Shown: piece after piece, positions 16,433 through 25,843 of the stretch
Layout: each line of letters begins with the position of its first letter
How positions within the stretch are numbered: the first letter of the stretch is position 1
DNA from: JBNNGK01 sp050268245
GTDB taxonomy: Bacteria; Pseudomonadota; Gammaproteobacteria; Enterobacterales; Enterobacteriaceae
NCBI RefSeq assembly: GCF_050268245.1
Contig: NZ_JBNNGK010000006.1
Location: 62,001 to 126,000 of the forward strand
Length of the DNA: 64,000 bases
Direction: 5' to 3'
Position numbers and translations under genes: made by a program
The notes under the pieces: model-generated
Seen by the model: the letters and a program-made list of their open reading frames with translations, nothing else
The model's database searches: none
Told to the model about the DNA's origin: nothing

Positions 16433-17335
16433 TTATTCAGCTAGCCGTTTTTTTATTGCCTCAGCGAAACGCAAAGCACTACCCGAAGAAAAAGGCAGAT
16501 TGAGAGAGGGTTCACAGATTTCCATTTCCAGAACAACCGGCTGATTGTCATCGTCCAGTATCAGATCGATTCGTGCATAGAGCAGTGGTTTTTCTAGTTG
16601 GAATATTTCTTCCACAGCGTTGACTGCTGAACTCGCCAGACGAAGCTCTGCTTCACTGGGCTGCCGCTCTCTTCGGAATTCCTGCAGAGGTTCTCTGACC
16701 GTACCGTCCTGCTGAAGTAAAGCGCTTTTGCGTATGGCATGGCTGTATATGCCGTTAAAAAAGACGAGGTCGGTCTCCCCGTTTACATCTATTGAAGGAA
16801 GGTAAGGTTGAATTAAAACATCGTTCCCTTCGGAATGCTGCTCACGGATATATGATATGGCTGAATCCGAATCTTCCGTGCGGAACCTGCGAACACCGCG
16901 TGAGTAAGCGCCAACAACGGGTTTGATGACCACTTCAGACGGATTACGTTGCTGCTCGATAAAGTCACTTATCTCTGCTGTAATGTCTCGATGACCGGCT
17001 CTGATTAGCCTACTCGGAACAATACTGACTCCTTTATCACGTAAATCAAGTAAATAAGTTTTATTAAGTCCCCATTTAATAACAGCAAGAGGATTAAAGA
17101 GCGCTGTGATTGCTGAAATTTTCTCGCTCCACAAGATGAAGTCCTCTAGGCGCTCAACGTAACTCCAGGGCGATCTCAAGATAACTGAAGTGTAATTTTC
17201 CCAGTTAACCTCTTCATCGTCCCATCTGACAACCTCTGCTTCCAAGCCTACATCTTTGCAAGCCTCAATAAGCAGTGGCATGTCATAATCATTGGCTAAA
17301 CTTTCAGCGTCGGTCACCAGTGCAATCGTTGGCAT
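16433..17335 (-). CDS. ATP-grasp ligase of the DcsG/RimK type
   Basis: Enzyme of unknown substrate, 300 residues. ATP-grasp features: an N-terminal half with RSPWSYVERLEDFILWSE (about 54-71), the ATP-binding strand VVIKPVVGAYSRGVRRF (about 134-150), DVNGETDLVFFNG (about 183-195) and the metal-binding end ARIDLILDDD ... VVLEMEICEPSLNL (about 253-280). The ELE-x-x-EPSL ending and WSY segment are typical of the group that includes cycloserine ligase DcsG, which joins a carboxylate to an amine through an acyl phosphate. It follows the SDR gene by 82 bases on the same strand and may share its transcript. Confidence 0.75.
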   Translation of the reverse strand: MPTIALVTDAESLANDYDMPLLIEACKDVGLEAEVVRWDDEEVNWENYTSVILRSPWSYVERLEDFILWSEKISAITALFNPLAVIKWGLNKTYLLDLRDKGVSIVPSRLIRAGHRDITAEISDFIEQQRNPSEVVIKPVVGAYSRGVRRFRTEDSDSAISYIREQHSEGNDVLIQPYLPSIDVNGETDLVFFNGIYSHAIRKSALLQQDGTVREPLQEFRRERQPSEAELRLASSAVNAVEEIFQLEKPLLYARIDLILDDDNQPVVLEMEICEPSLNLPFSSGSALRFAEAIKKRLAE

Positions 17336-17417
17336 TTACAATCCTTTCGTCGTCATTAAGCCTTCGGAAGGCTTGTCAGGTCGGATTTCCGAGTGGATCA
17401 CTCAAGCAGTTATTGAT

Positions 17418-18173
17418 TTACCACCCTATCGTATTTCCCATATGCGTGAATGTGCCGCTCGGACCGCTGTTATCCAGCGTGGCCATTTGCACACTGGTCA
17501 ACGCCCCGGCTGATACGTCCAAATCTCCGGCACCGTCATTCATGTCCGTGATAGTATATCCCGGATGCACGGCGTTGACCTTGATCACCGTATCCCTGAG
17601 TTCATATGCGAGATGAATGGTCCAAGAGTTCACTGCGCTTTTCGCTGCGCTATAAGCGGGTAAAGATTTAAACATCGGGCTATAGGCGTAGGAGTCCTGA
17701 TCGGTATGCGTTGTTATTGAAGCCAGCAGACTCGATACATTGACAATCCGACCAGCATTCGATTTTTTTATCAGCGGCAGTAATGCTACGGTTAACTCAA
17801 CCATACCGAAAAGATTCGTATTAAATGTATCCCGCCATTTTTGCATGGGCTGTTCTGAAGGATTCAGGCCATAATGTTCAATTCTTATGGCAGCATTGTT
17901 TACCAAAATATCAAGACGACCATATTTTTCATTAATAGTGTCTAAGGCGGCATGAATATGCTCAGAGGAAGTAATATCGAGAAGAATGTAATCAGCCGCA
18001 TACCCCATGCTTAATATCTTTTCTGCGGCAATCTTGACAGCCTTTAAATCACGCCCCCCTAAAATGACAGTCATTCCTTTTTCAGCAAGCTGTCGGGCTG
18101 TCTCAAACCCAATCCCCTTATTTGCACCCGTGATAAGTGCGATCTTTTTTGATGCGCAATTCATATCAGTCAT
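17418..18173 (-). CDS. Short-chain dehydrogenase/reductase
   Basis: NAD(P)-dependent oxidoreductase of unknown substrate, 251 residues, classical SDR. Seen: cofactor motif TGANKGIGFETAR (about 16-28), LGGRD after the second strand, VNNAAIRIEH (about 92), catalytic Ser in NVSSLLA (about 146) and Tyr-Lys in PAYSAAKSAVNSW (about 172-185), then VHPGYTITDM. The spacing of Arg in GGRD hints at NADPH. The last part (TLDNSGPSGTFTHMG) resembles the eukaryotic-type carbonyl-reductase-like bacterial SDRs. It lies between an MFS exporter and an ATP-grasp gene, suggesting a small metabolite cassette. Confidence 0.85.
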   Translation of the reverse strand: MTDMNCASKKIALITGANKGIGFETARQLAEKGMTVILGGRDLKAVKIAAEKILSMGYAADYILLDITSSEHIHAALDTINEKYGRLDILVNNAAIRIEHYGLNPSEQPMQKWRDTFNTNLFGMVELTVALLPLIKKSNAGRIVNVSSLLASITTHTDQDSYAYSPMFKSLPAYSAAKSAVNSWTIHLAYELRDTVIKVNAVHPGYTITDMNDGAGDLDVSAGALTSVQMATLDNSGPSGTFTHMGNTIGW

Positions 18174-18338
18174 CTCAGCGTTTTCCCTTATCTATTCCTT
18201 CAAGGAAACTATTTATTTTATAGCCAAACCGGCGCGTATCTATAGTTTCCTCCTGTTCAAGAGAGCAGGAGATTTCGGTGTTTGACTTTTCACGATAACT
18301 ATTTCTGAAACGAGAGATAATCATGCCAGGCAAAAACA

Positions 18339-19505
18339 CTAACTTCGGATTTCCCGATACCGTGACTTGATTTTATTTCTTTTCATGAGCAGCAGAATTA
18401 AAATTACAGACAAAACCTGAAATGCTGAAAAAGCAGTAAGGGCCGGCTCAAGGCCATATCTGTCGGCCAACGCACCACTGGCAATAACGGGTAGCGAGAA
18501 ACCCACATACGCATAAACAAATAAACCGGCCGTTGCCCTGGCTTTTTCATTCTGGGCCATCAACGTAAAAGCAGAAAGCGATGACAGATAGGTGAACCCG
18601 TAGCTTGAAGCACTCGTGATGCCGGTACCAATCAGAATCAGAGAAATAGAGGCATTCCATACACCTGCCAGGATGACAAGAAATCCTGCTGCCGTCATGA
18701 TCATGCCAGTAAAAAGTGAGTTTTCATTACTGCACTTTTTCGCTATTGGTTGGCAGAGAAACCCGATGAATATCGCAAGAAATACCACTAATCCACTGTA
18801 TTCACTGAGGTTAAGCTGTTTAAGCTCCAGCGGAACAACGGCGATAATCATACCGGTCGTTGCCCATGCGGCGGCCATAGCGAGGCCGTATATACCGGTG
18901 TTTTGTGGGTAAAATGGAAGCCTGAAAAGAGAGACGTCTCTCCGTCTTAATGATGGAGGCATGGCTTTCATTAAAAGAATAACGGAGCCTGCAATGATGA
19001 AAAAGATAATGAAACTTGCAGGAAGCAGAGTATCCCCCTGAATGTTAAGACTGATGCTCGTCGCTAGTGCCCCACTCCCGAATCCGAGTGACGTTGCAGA
19101 AGTGACAATAAGCGGGGCGCGGTGCGACGTATCGCCCTTCATAATTTCAGCCATGTAGGCTGTACCGGCGGTAGTGATTAAACCGGTGCCGATCCCCAGC
19201 AGAACTCTCGCAAAAAAGAGGCTTATCCAACTCGGGGACATCACCAACAGAGCCGTTGCCAGCACGGCGAGGACCAGTGATGCAGCGACAGGTATTCTCC
19301 TTCCAATCCGATCGGATAACCCCCCCAGAAAAAGCAGAGTAGGCATCAGGCCAGCAACATAAGCAGCAAAGGCCAGCGTGACTGCGGTGGCACCTACGCC
19401 ACTTTTGGCTGCATAAACGCCGTACAAAGGAGTCTGAATGTTAACAGCGAACGTTCCTATGAACAGCGCTATTGTCAGTAAGCCTATGTGTATCTTTGCA
19501 GTCAT
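18339..19505 (-). CDS. MFS transporter, drug-efflux type
   Basis: Inner-membrane permease of 388 residues with about 12 hydrophobic segments. The loop 2-3 signature GGLSDRIGRR (about 61-70) and the motif VLLGIGTGLITTAGTAYMAE in the fourth or fifth helix fit proton-linked drug or metabolite exporters of the DHA1 kind. The C-terminus is basic (KRNKIKSRYREIRS). Same strand as the SDR and ATP-grasp genes downstream (165 bases away). The substrate cannot be told from sequence. Confidence 0.85.
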   Translation of the reverse strand: MTAKIHIGLLTIALFIGTFAVNIQTPLYGVYAAKSGVGATAVTLAFAAYVAGLMPTLLFLGGLSDRIGRRIPVAASLVLAVLATALLVMSPSWISLFFARVLLGIGTGLITTAGTAYMAEIMKGDTSHRAPLIVTSATSLGFGSGALATSISLNIQGDTLLPASFIIFFIIAGSVILLMKAMPPSLRRRDVSLFRLPFYPQNTGIYGLAMAAAWATTGMIIAVVPLELKQLNLSEYSGLVVFLAIFIGFLCQPIAKKCSNENSLFTGMIMTAAGFLVILAGVWNASISLILIGTGITSASSYGFTYLSSLSAFTLMAQNEKARATAGLFVYAYVGFSLPVIASGALADRYGLEPALTAFSAFQVLSVILILLLMKRNKIKSRYREIRS

Positions 19506-19873
19506 AGCACTTTCCCAGTCCTAAAAGAGATAAAGATGCTTCACGCCTGACGCCCATTGACAGTTCCACTATCCAAGAGCAAGGAAATACATTAGATCGC
19601 CTAACACAAAAATGGCAACCTATTTTTAACAAAAAAGCAGCAAACCTCGATATTGGACGTTAATAAACGCGCAGCATAGCCAAGACACAATATATCATCA
19701 TGATTAATAATACTTTTTTAATTAAAGCATGAACCAAATTTGTCTGCAAAGTTATGTGAGTTGTTGCCTAAGTGATTTAAAGCTCAGTAATTTGTAAGGC
19801 ATTCTTTACGATAAGACGTGCTGCCGTATTTCGCATACCTATCGTTTAACGGCAGCAAACGCCTTAAAACCCC
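19506..19873. other. Intergenic region between cynS and the MFS gene
   Basis: Contains the MFS promoter and the cynS 3' region. On the minus strand an inverted repeat (TGCTGCCGT at 19820-19828 with ACGGCAGCA at 19851-19859, loop about 22) lies 15 bases beyond the cynS stop and may terminate cynS. Nothing else recognised. Confidence 0.45.
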
Positions 19874-20314
19874 TCAGAACTCATTGTAGGGAAGGAATTT
19901 ACCGGAGAAAGTGACTTCAACTCTGTCGCCTTTAGGGGACACTGTTTTTCTGATATCCATCGTAAAATCGACCGCACTCATGATCCCATCCCCGAACTCT
20001 TCCTGGATGATTTCTTTGATGGCGGGTCCATAAACGGTAATTATTTCATGCCACCTGTAAATAAGGGGATCGTGTTTCACCGATTCAGTCTGTTGTCCGC
20101 GAACGGGTACCTGTTGCAGCAATGCCATCGCCTCATCATCCAGATGAAAGATATTTTTTATTTTTTCTGCCTGAGCCGCACTGAACTTCATATTCCCTAG
20201 GCATGCGGCCGCAGTCCACTCTTTGGAACAGCCTATTTCGTCTGCTACATCCTTCCATTTTATTCCGTGAATAACTTTATGGTTTAAAATAGCTTCTGTT
20301 ATCTTATCTCTCAT
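19874..20314 (-). CDS. cynS: Cyanate hydratase (cyanase)
   Basis: Decomposes cyanate with bicarbonate to carbamate, hence ammonia and CO2. 146 residues from the ATG at 20314, which has a strong GAGGGAG seven bases upstream; the longer reading frame to 20386 adds 24 unrelated residues. N-terminal helical HTH-like domain (about 1-75), then the catalytic domain. The catalytic triad is complete: Arg87 and Glu90 in IYRWHEI and Ser113 in GIMSAVDF, equivalent to Arg96, Glu99 and Ser122 of E. coli (156 residues). Neither cynT, cynX nor cynR lies nearby. The gene is AT-rich with a short N-terminus, and probably horizontally acquired. Confidence 0.93.
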   Translation of the reverse strand: MRDKITEAILNHKVIHGIKWKDVADEIGCSKEWTAAACLGNMKFSAAQAEKIKNIFHLDDEAMALLQQVPVRGQQTESVKHDPLIYRWHEIITVYGPAIKEIIQEEFGDGIMSAVDFTMDIRKTVSPKGDRVEVTFSGKFLPYNEF

Positions 20315-20969
20315 GTTTACTCCCTCTTTAATAAATGGTTTTTCAACAATATAAGGACACCATTTTAAAGAATAAGTCAAACACAAACTGGTTGAAATGA
20401 GTTAAATCAATCTCACAATAGAGCGGAAACACTTGTTTTTATTTATTAAAAAATCCCTATGTTTCTTATTTTTCGTAAAACTCAGCCTTTTATATGATTT
20501 AGATTCATAACTTTAAATTGTTTTTTATAATCAGCAAGAAACCGATATGGGAAGGTTTAGCGTGTATGACTAACAGCTTGCAAGCTATTTTTAGTCTGTA
20601 TTAACCTGTTGAGTTGATGGATAGTTTATTAAATGGGATATTCTAATCTTCTTGGCGCTCCCCCTACCTTTCATTTTTCTACCTTACCGCAACCAAGGTG
20701 TGATGCTTTTGGCTTTTCCGTTTATTTTTCATCACAGGCTTTAAAGTAACGATAAATTCAACATTTTTATCAAGTGCATCTGGATTTTTCCTAAATGAAA
20801 TTACGCAGTTATTAACACAACTCTTTAATGAGCTAATAAAATTATTTTCCGAGTAACTAAAAGCAAAAATATTCGCTCCTCCTCACCGGTAAGATCTCAT
20901 TTTTCTTTTATTCACTCATAGCGAACCTAACGGACTATGTTTGTCAGTCATATGATTGAAATATATCCT
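20315..20969. other. AT-rich region with a possible gene remnant
   Basis: Upstream region of cynS. On the minus strand an open stretch from about 20878 to a stop at 20679-20681 encodes some 60 residues with a basic end (VMKNKRKSQKHH), but no usable start codon; it looks like the 3' end of a lost gene that I cannot identify. A short AGCTTGCAAGCT palindrome followed by ATTTTT (20575-20592) may be a terminator. Confidence 0.35.
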
Positions 20970-21146
20970 TTTTCTAACCTGAATCCGAAACCAGAAGGTG
21001 ACATCAAAAATTTCATTGAAAAAAAAGTGCTTCCCGTTGCTAACAGCTGCCAGAAAGTGCCAGATACAAAAACAAAAAAGCCCGCAGTTACGCGGGCTTA
21101 GCGGTACTTTACTGCTTTTACGTGCAGGCTGTTGCCAGACGTTAAA
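20970..21146. repeat. Left flank of the guaA element: duplicated guaA terminator region
   Basis: Direct repeat of 29884-30062. Bases 21002-21095 are identical to 29918-30011 (94 of 94); about 30 bases before them and the 47 bases after them are similar but diverged. It contains a rho-independent terminator for minus-strand reading (AAGCCCGC / GCGGGCTT at 21078-21099, then TTTTTTGTTTTT), the probable original guaA terminator. Confidence 0.9.
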
Positions 21147-21164
21147 TCATTCCCACTCGATTGT
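21147..21164. mobile_element. Attachment-site copy: displaced 3' end of guaA (distal junction)
   Basis: 18 bases matching the last 18 bases of guaA at 30063-30080 with two changes (TCATTCCCACTCRATYGT), including the stop codon. The distance from this site to the terminator repeat is the same (about 47 bases) as at guaA itself. This is what remains when an element integrates in the guaA 3' end and supplies a new end. Confidence 0.8.
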
Positions 21165-21480
21165 TGACAAGAACATCATAACCTTATTTATCAGTTATTT
21201 ACAAACAAATCAGTCACCAACACCATGATTAGTACCATACCTGGAGCTAAGGCCCCGTCGGCGCTCCCTATCGTGAAACAAAACAAATTAGCCACGACTA
21301 CAATCGGACGTTGGAAGCATGACTGGATCTGAGACATTTCAGTCGTGCCCTCGCGATTTGTCGAACGGCACATCAGACCAATAGCGGATATTCGACATCT
21401 CACCGAACGAGGACGCGGAAAGACCTCCTAGGCACCACACGTCGATAGCCCTTCTGACCGGGCGGTAGGCCTGTAACAGA
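21165..21480. other. Non-coding edge of the element
   Basis: From the attachment site to the end of the helicase gene. Composition switches from AT-rich to GC-rich at about 21230. No open frame with a ribosome site was recognised. Confidence 0.4.
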
Positions 21481-23370
21481 CTAGGACGCGGCAAGATTGA
21501 TCACGTCCTGAGCGGGGAAGAGACCCGACGCGATGATGGCAGCATGAGCCTGCGCAGGATCATCCGCAAAAAACACGACTCCCAGATCCTCGCCAGCTCT
21601 AGAACAGCAGACATACAGAAGTCGACGGGTGCGCATAATCGTCGTTTCGTTGCCATCCCGGATATTCTGCTCGTCCGTGTCGGAGAGAGGCGTTATTCCG
21701 AAATACTTCCCGTAATGGAACTGGTTATGGCGACCTTCTTCGTCATCGAGGATCGCGAGGACCCGGTTGAACTCAGCCCCCTTTACCCCCTGATGCGTTT
21801 CAAACGGCGACTGTTCCTCAATGTAGCGACGATAGCCCCATAGTTGCCGGATCGGCGTGTGAAGGAGCTTCACCAAAGCGGCATGGTTGCCGCTCTCAGC
21901 CGATGGAACCGCAGCATCGTATTCGGCCATTGCCGCTAGGATGCGTTCATCCAGCTTAAACATGCCTCCATCTCGCAGGTGTTCGAACGCAGCGAATGCA
22001 GGAGTTGCTGAAGACTCTCCGCAGATCTGCGCGAGCGCCTTCACTCGAGTATCCATATCCTTCAAAATGCCGGGCACGGCGTTCGCCTGCATGTACTCGC
22101 GCTGCAAAAAAGGCGCATGGCGACGCAGAAGGCTCATAACCTCGAATTGATCGTCATCGACATTGGCCAGCATCAAGGGGGCCAGCAGCTTCAACAAAGG
22201 GGCGACAGACCAATGTGTGCCGTCATCGAACCCGTCTTTGAAACCGTCAGACGTTTTGTCGTGGAAGGCTTCGTAAAGGGAGCCGAAGCCAAGGCGGTTG
22301 GCTGCCATTCGATGGGCAATCACCAAGACCTTTACGTCAGCGTCAGCTTCATCGCTAAGCCAAAGGGGGTCGTTATTGTGATGGGCTAGCCACTGTCGCG
22401 CCTCGGTAAGGCTCTGGGTACGGTCGGCCTTGGACACCACGAGCAGCTTCGCGGAACCTTGGACCGGAACGCGTGCGCCTCCGACCTCTTTCGTTTTGCC
22501 TCCGGTCTGAGCAAGACCGTCAGCGCCCGCGCGGATTTGATTGATCACATCCAGGACTGCGACGGGGCAGCGAAAATTTTCAGGCTTCTCAATAAGTTTC
22601 CAACCGTCTAGAGGGGCTATGACGCCGGCCCCGGACATGTAAATTTTTTGCATCGGATCACCAATGAACCCGAGGCAAAACTTATTACCGAGCAAAGCTG
22701 AGATCGCCTTTAATGCCGCAACAACATCCGGATCGGTGTCCTGACTCTCATCGACAAAGATGAAGGGATACTTCTGCCCAACGACCTTGGCGATAACCGG
22801 CAGATCCCGGATCAGCTCGGTCGAAAGCTTGATAACGTCGCCATGCCCCAGAATGCCATTCGGGTAGTCGCTCCCGACACCGTAGGTGAAGCGTTTCACA
22901 TCACCGATCGTGAGCTTTTGGGCTCGATACCGCTCTAGGTCGGCGTGTTTACGTTCTCGCGTCGATGCCCGCGTCTTGTTCGTGAAGCCTTCAATCTTAG
23001 TTTCAGTGTCGGTGATTTTCTTGTCGAGCCGACGTCCGACCCAGTCTGCGATGTCGCTCTGAAACGGCTTCACGGCCGCCCAGAGGAAGCTGTGGATTGT
23101 GGACACGTGGAACAGCTGGTTGTTGCCGACATCACCCCAAATCTCGCCGACCGCGACTTCTGTGTAAGTAATGCAGGCAATCTTTTTGGACTGCGCTCGT
23201 AGAGCGGGGCCTCGTGTTTTGAGAAGATGATCGAGCGCTTTGACGATCGAGGTCGTTTTGCCCGACCCTGCACCTGAAACCATCACGAACCCAGTAGAAG
23301 CATCATCGTCTAGCAAGGTTCTCAGTTCAATATCAGCCGGCGTATCCGGCTTTCCCGCACGGCTGGTCAT
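21481..23370 (-). CDS. UvrD/Rep-like helicase, GajB-like partner of the OLD nuclease
   Basis: Superfamily 1 helicase of 629 residues. Visible: Walker A GAGSGKTT (33-40), ITYTEVAVGEI (motif Ia region), Walker B VDESQDTD (about 204-211), GFIGDPMQKIY (motif III), a late KGAEFNRVLAI (motif V region) and motif VI in YVCCSRAGEDLGVVFF (about 590). It overlaps the OLD gene by 4 bases (ATGA), so the two are translated together. An OLD nuclease followed by a UvrD-like helicase is the Gabija arrangement, where GajB senses nucleotides or DNA and activates GajA. At 629 residues it is longer than the characterised GajB (about 490). Anti-phage function is inferred. Confidence 0.85.
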   Translation of the reverse strand: MTSRAGKPDTPADIELRTLLDDDASTGFVMVSGAGSGKTTSIVKALDHLLKTRGPALRAQSKKIACITYTEVAVGEIWGDVGNNQLFHVSTIHSFLWAAVKPFQSDIADWVGRRLDKKITDTETKIEGFTNKTRASTRERKHADLERYRAQKLTIGDVKRFTYGVGSDYPNGILGHGDVIKLSTELIRDLPVIAKVVGQKYPFIFVDESQDTDPDVVAALKAISALLGNKFCLGFIGDPMQKIYMSGAGVIAPLDGWKLIEKPENFRCPVAVLDVINQIRAGADGLAQTGGKTKEVGGARVPVQGSAKLLVVSKADRTQSLTEARQWLAHHNNDPLWLSDEADADVKVLVIAHRMAANRLGFGSLYEAFHDKTSDGFKDGFDDGTHWSVAPLLKLLAPLMLANVDDDQFEVMSLLRRHAPFLQREYMQANAVPGILKDMDTRVKALAQICGESSATPAFAAFEHLRDGGMFKLDERILAAMAEYDAAVPSAESGNHAALVKLLHTPIRQLWGYRRYIEEQSPFETHQGVKGAEFNRVLAILDDEEGRHNQFHYGKYFGITPLSDTDEQNIRDGNETTIMRTRRLLYVCCSRAGEDLGVVFFADDPAQAHAAIIASGLFPAQDVINLAAS

Positions 23371-25679
23371 TGATCCACCTGAACATCTTGAGGTTGGACA
23401 GGAGCGTCATCGACACCGACTACTTCAGCCGTGCCATCCGACACCTCTTCTACGATTGTGACGTGCTGCGTCAGCCAGTCTAAGCCCTGCTGGATGTAAG
23501 TAGGGACGACCCACGTCGCGTCGCTGCTAGCTAACAGGCCCAAGGCGAAGTTGGTTTTCTTGAAATGCTGGCCTTTGACGCGAGTATGGATTTTCGAAGC
23601 AAGGTCGGCCAGCGGCATCGTTCCCGCCTTGCTCCATCTCAGCTTCAGATCGCGGTGCTCCTTCTTCTGGCACCACTCAAGGTTTTCATAGGCGAAGGCC
23701 TCTTCGAGGGTTCGGCTCTTCAGCTCAGCAGTTTCCTCTCCCCACTTCACGGTTACAGGGCACTGATACGTCACCATCACATGCGCACCCGAGCCGTTTT
23801 GCGGCGCTTGCAGCTTACTTTCAGGCGTTGCGGCCAGAAGGTCTTCAATCAGTATCTTGCCAGGGAGCCACTGGCGAAGGGTCTGGTTTGCCGTAACAGC
23901 TCCAGCCGTTCCTGCAGGGCATTTTGAGCTTGGCTTCGGCTCATCCCCTTCAGCCGCGGCCTCATCGTCGAGATCATCGTCCTCGTCATCGCCAGCGTCG
24001 TTATCGTCTTGGGCAGCGGCGTCAGCAGTCTTCTTAGGTTTGGGCGGGTACACGCTGTCGAGATCTGTCACGATCAGGGTCGGCAAGCCGAGAAACTCAA
24101 TCAGCTTCTGGAAACGAAAGGCGAAAGCACCACCGACCTCAAGAATACTGAGATAAGCCGCGTTCAGCTTCTTAGCACCGTGACCAATCATCAACGGAAG
24201 TACGAGGCGCTCGACGTTACCCTCAACAAGGATTGCGCCGTCAGCGAAGAAGAGGTCACAATGCATCAGCTTCATATATCGCTGGAGGAAATCCCGGTCG
24301 TCCTTGTTGCTCTCGTAGAAGGCTGAGAGGTTGAAAACAGAAGAGCATTGCTTGGAACCGATTTCGGCCGAACGGCGGAAATAGCGGATCGGTTTGAAGC
24401 CCCGCTCGTACAGGATGTGCGGGGAATGCGTCGTGATCACGAACTGCGTGTCGTAACCGTCCGCCCCTTCGGACGGGATGAGTTCGGTGAGCTTGCGAAC
24501 GAAGGCCTGCTGGAGTTGCGCGTGCATGTGCGCCTCCGGCTCCTCGATAAACATCAGGTGGATTGGCTGGCGTTTTCCTTCCTCGCCTTCCTCTGTGACC
24601 GACCACGCAGCGTGGAGGTCGAGAAGTTCGACGCCCATGTAGATGAGGTTTTTAAAACCCAACCCGTTGTAGCTGTCGGGGAGAGACAGGGCTTCTACGC
24701 CACCAGTCGCTTCTTCGAGTAGGTAGTGAACTTTGGCCTGTTGATCGCCCATCAGTCGCTCCAGCCGCAGGGCTGCGCGGATCTCCAGTGCAGGGTTGGA
24801 AAGGCCGGGATAACCGAGCTTGCGCAGCGATTTGAACGTGTCCTTGAACACATCCGAAAAATGCTTCGTCAGTTGTTCTTCAGAGAGCGCCAACGCGCGC
24901 AGGGCGTTGTGGTCGTCTTCGCGCTTGCTCTGGTTGCGAGTGTAGAAACGGCTGAGCCGCTTGGACAAGTCCTCGGTTCGAGCTTGTGAGTTACCGTCGC
25001 TCAAGTGTCGTTGAGCGCTCAGGAAGTCCACCTTAATCAGCGAATTGATGATTGAGTGTCCCGTTCGCTCGGTGTCTCCCAGGATCTCTTTCGGCGTGTA
25101 CGTCTCGCCAACGTTAGCGGGGGATAGCGACGCTTCGTCGAGAATGAAATAGCGCAGGCCGTATTCATTCTTCAGCTCGCGCGCGAGGTAGTCGCGCATG
25201 TTGCGAGGCCAAGGTTTGTAATCTGCGCCATGCTCAGCCTTATTCTGGGCGAACTTCGCAGCCTCGGTCGCCATCTTCCGGTAGCTGGCCAGCGTTTGGG
25301 CCGCGTCCTTCACGGTAAACTCAATCCGGACACCGACGAGTGCACCTTCCCATGCGGCTCTGGGCAGGAGATCCACGACCCGGTAGAGATTATCCGGATC
25401 AACGCTTATCCACACATCAAGAGTTATTGCCGGGAATTCGTGGGCTTGCTCAACCGCATCTTCCGCCGGGAAATTTTCAAAGGCCGGCCAGCAATCTGCG
25501 CTGAAATCATTGACAGTGAACTTGTCTTTAGAGCCGGACAAGAACAGGTCTACTGCGTGAGTTGCTGATGTCTTTCCGCTATTGTTAGCTCCAACAAATA
25601 TGGTCAGGTCGTTCGCAAACTCGATACGCGCATCTTTCAACCTACGAAAATTCTTAAACGCCAGAGAGTGAAGATGCAT
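23367..25679 (-). CDS. OLD-family ATPase-TOPRIM nuclease, GajA-like
   Basis: ATP-dependent overcoming-lysogenization-defect nuclease, 770 residues from the ATG at 25679 (GGGGG precedes it; a TTG nine codons upstream is possible). The ABC-type ATPase has Walker A GANNSGKT (30-37), FIEEPEAHMHAQL (about 374) and the switch histidine ITTHSPHI (about 413). The TOPRIM domain has LVEGNVERLVLPLM (about 482) and VTDLDSVY (about 538). An acidic low-complexity insert (Asp/Glu/Ala-rich, about 547-585) and a long C-terminal part make it much larger than characterised GajA (about 580). Paired with the helicase gene this is a class 2 OLD system. First gene of the pair. Confidence 0.87.
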   Translation of the reverse strand: MHLHSLAFKNFRRLKDARIEFANDLTIFVGANNSGKTSATHAVDLFLSGSKDKFTVNDFSADCWPAFENFPAEDAVEQAHEFPAITLDVWISVDPDNLYRVVDLLPRAAWEGALVGVRIEFTVKDAAQTLASYRKMATEAAKFAQNKAEHGADYKPWPRNMRDYLARELKNEYGLRYFILDEASLSPANVGETYTPKEILGDTERTGHSIINSLIKVDFLSAQRHLSDGNSQARTEDLSKRLSRFYTRNQSKREDDHNALRALALSEEQLTKHFSDVFKDTFKSLRKLGYPGLSNPALEIRAALRLERLMGDQQAKVHYLLEEATGGVEALSLPDSYNGLGFKNLIYMGVELLDLHAAWSVTEEGEEGKRQPIHLMFIEEPEAHMHAQLQQAFVRKLTELIPSEGADGYDTQFVITTHSPHILYERGFKPIRYFRRSAEIGSKQCSSVFNLSAFYESNKDDRDFLQRYMKLMHCDLFFADGAILVEGNVERLVLPLMIGHGAKKLNAAYLSILEVGGAFAFRFQKLIEFLGLPTLIVTDLDSVYPPKPKKTADAAAQDDNDAGDDEDDDLDDEAAAEGDEPKPSSKCPAGTAGAVTANQTLRQWLPGKILIEDLLAATPESKLQAPQNGSGAHVMVTYQCPVTVKWGEETAELKSRTLEEAFAYENLEWCQKKEHRDLKLRWSKAGTMPLADLASKIHTRVKGQHFKKTNFALGLLASSDATWVVPTYIQQGLDWLTQHVTIVEEVSDGTAEVVGVDDAPVQPQDVQVDQ

Positions 25680-25843
25680 ATGGTTTGCCCCCGCCCGATT
25701 ATGCAACGCCTTGTTATTATGGAAGAATTATTATCGATTACTAACTATCGCTTAAGCTGTACCATAGCATATGACCGACGGTAAAGGGAGTGGATTCGAG
25801 GGCAAGACTGGCATTATCTCCACATCAAAAGACGGGGCGAAAC

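Noticed and set aside
23860..24160. Plus-strand open frames inside the OLD nuclease gene with a Ser-rich run
   Set aside because: They are the complement of the acidic Asp/Glu insert; no ribosome site.
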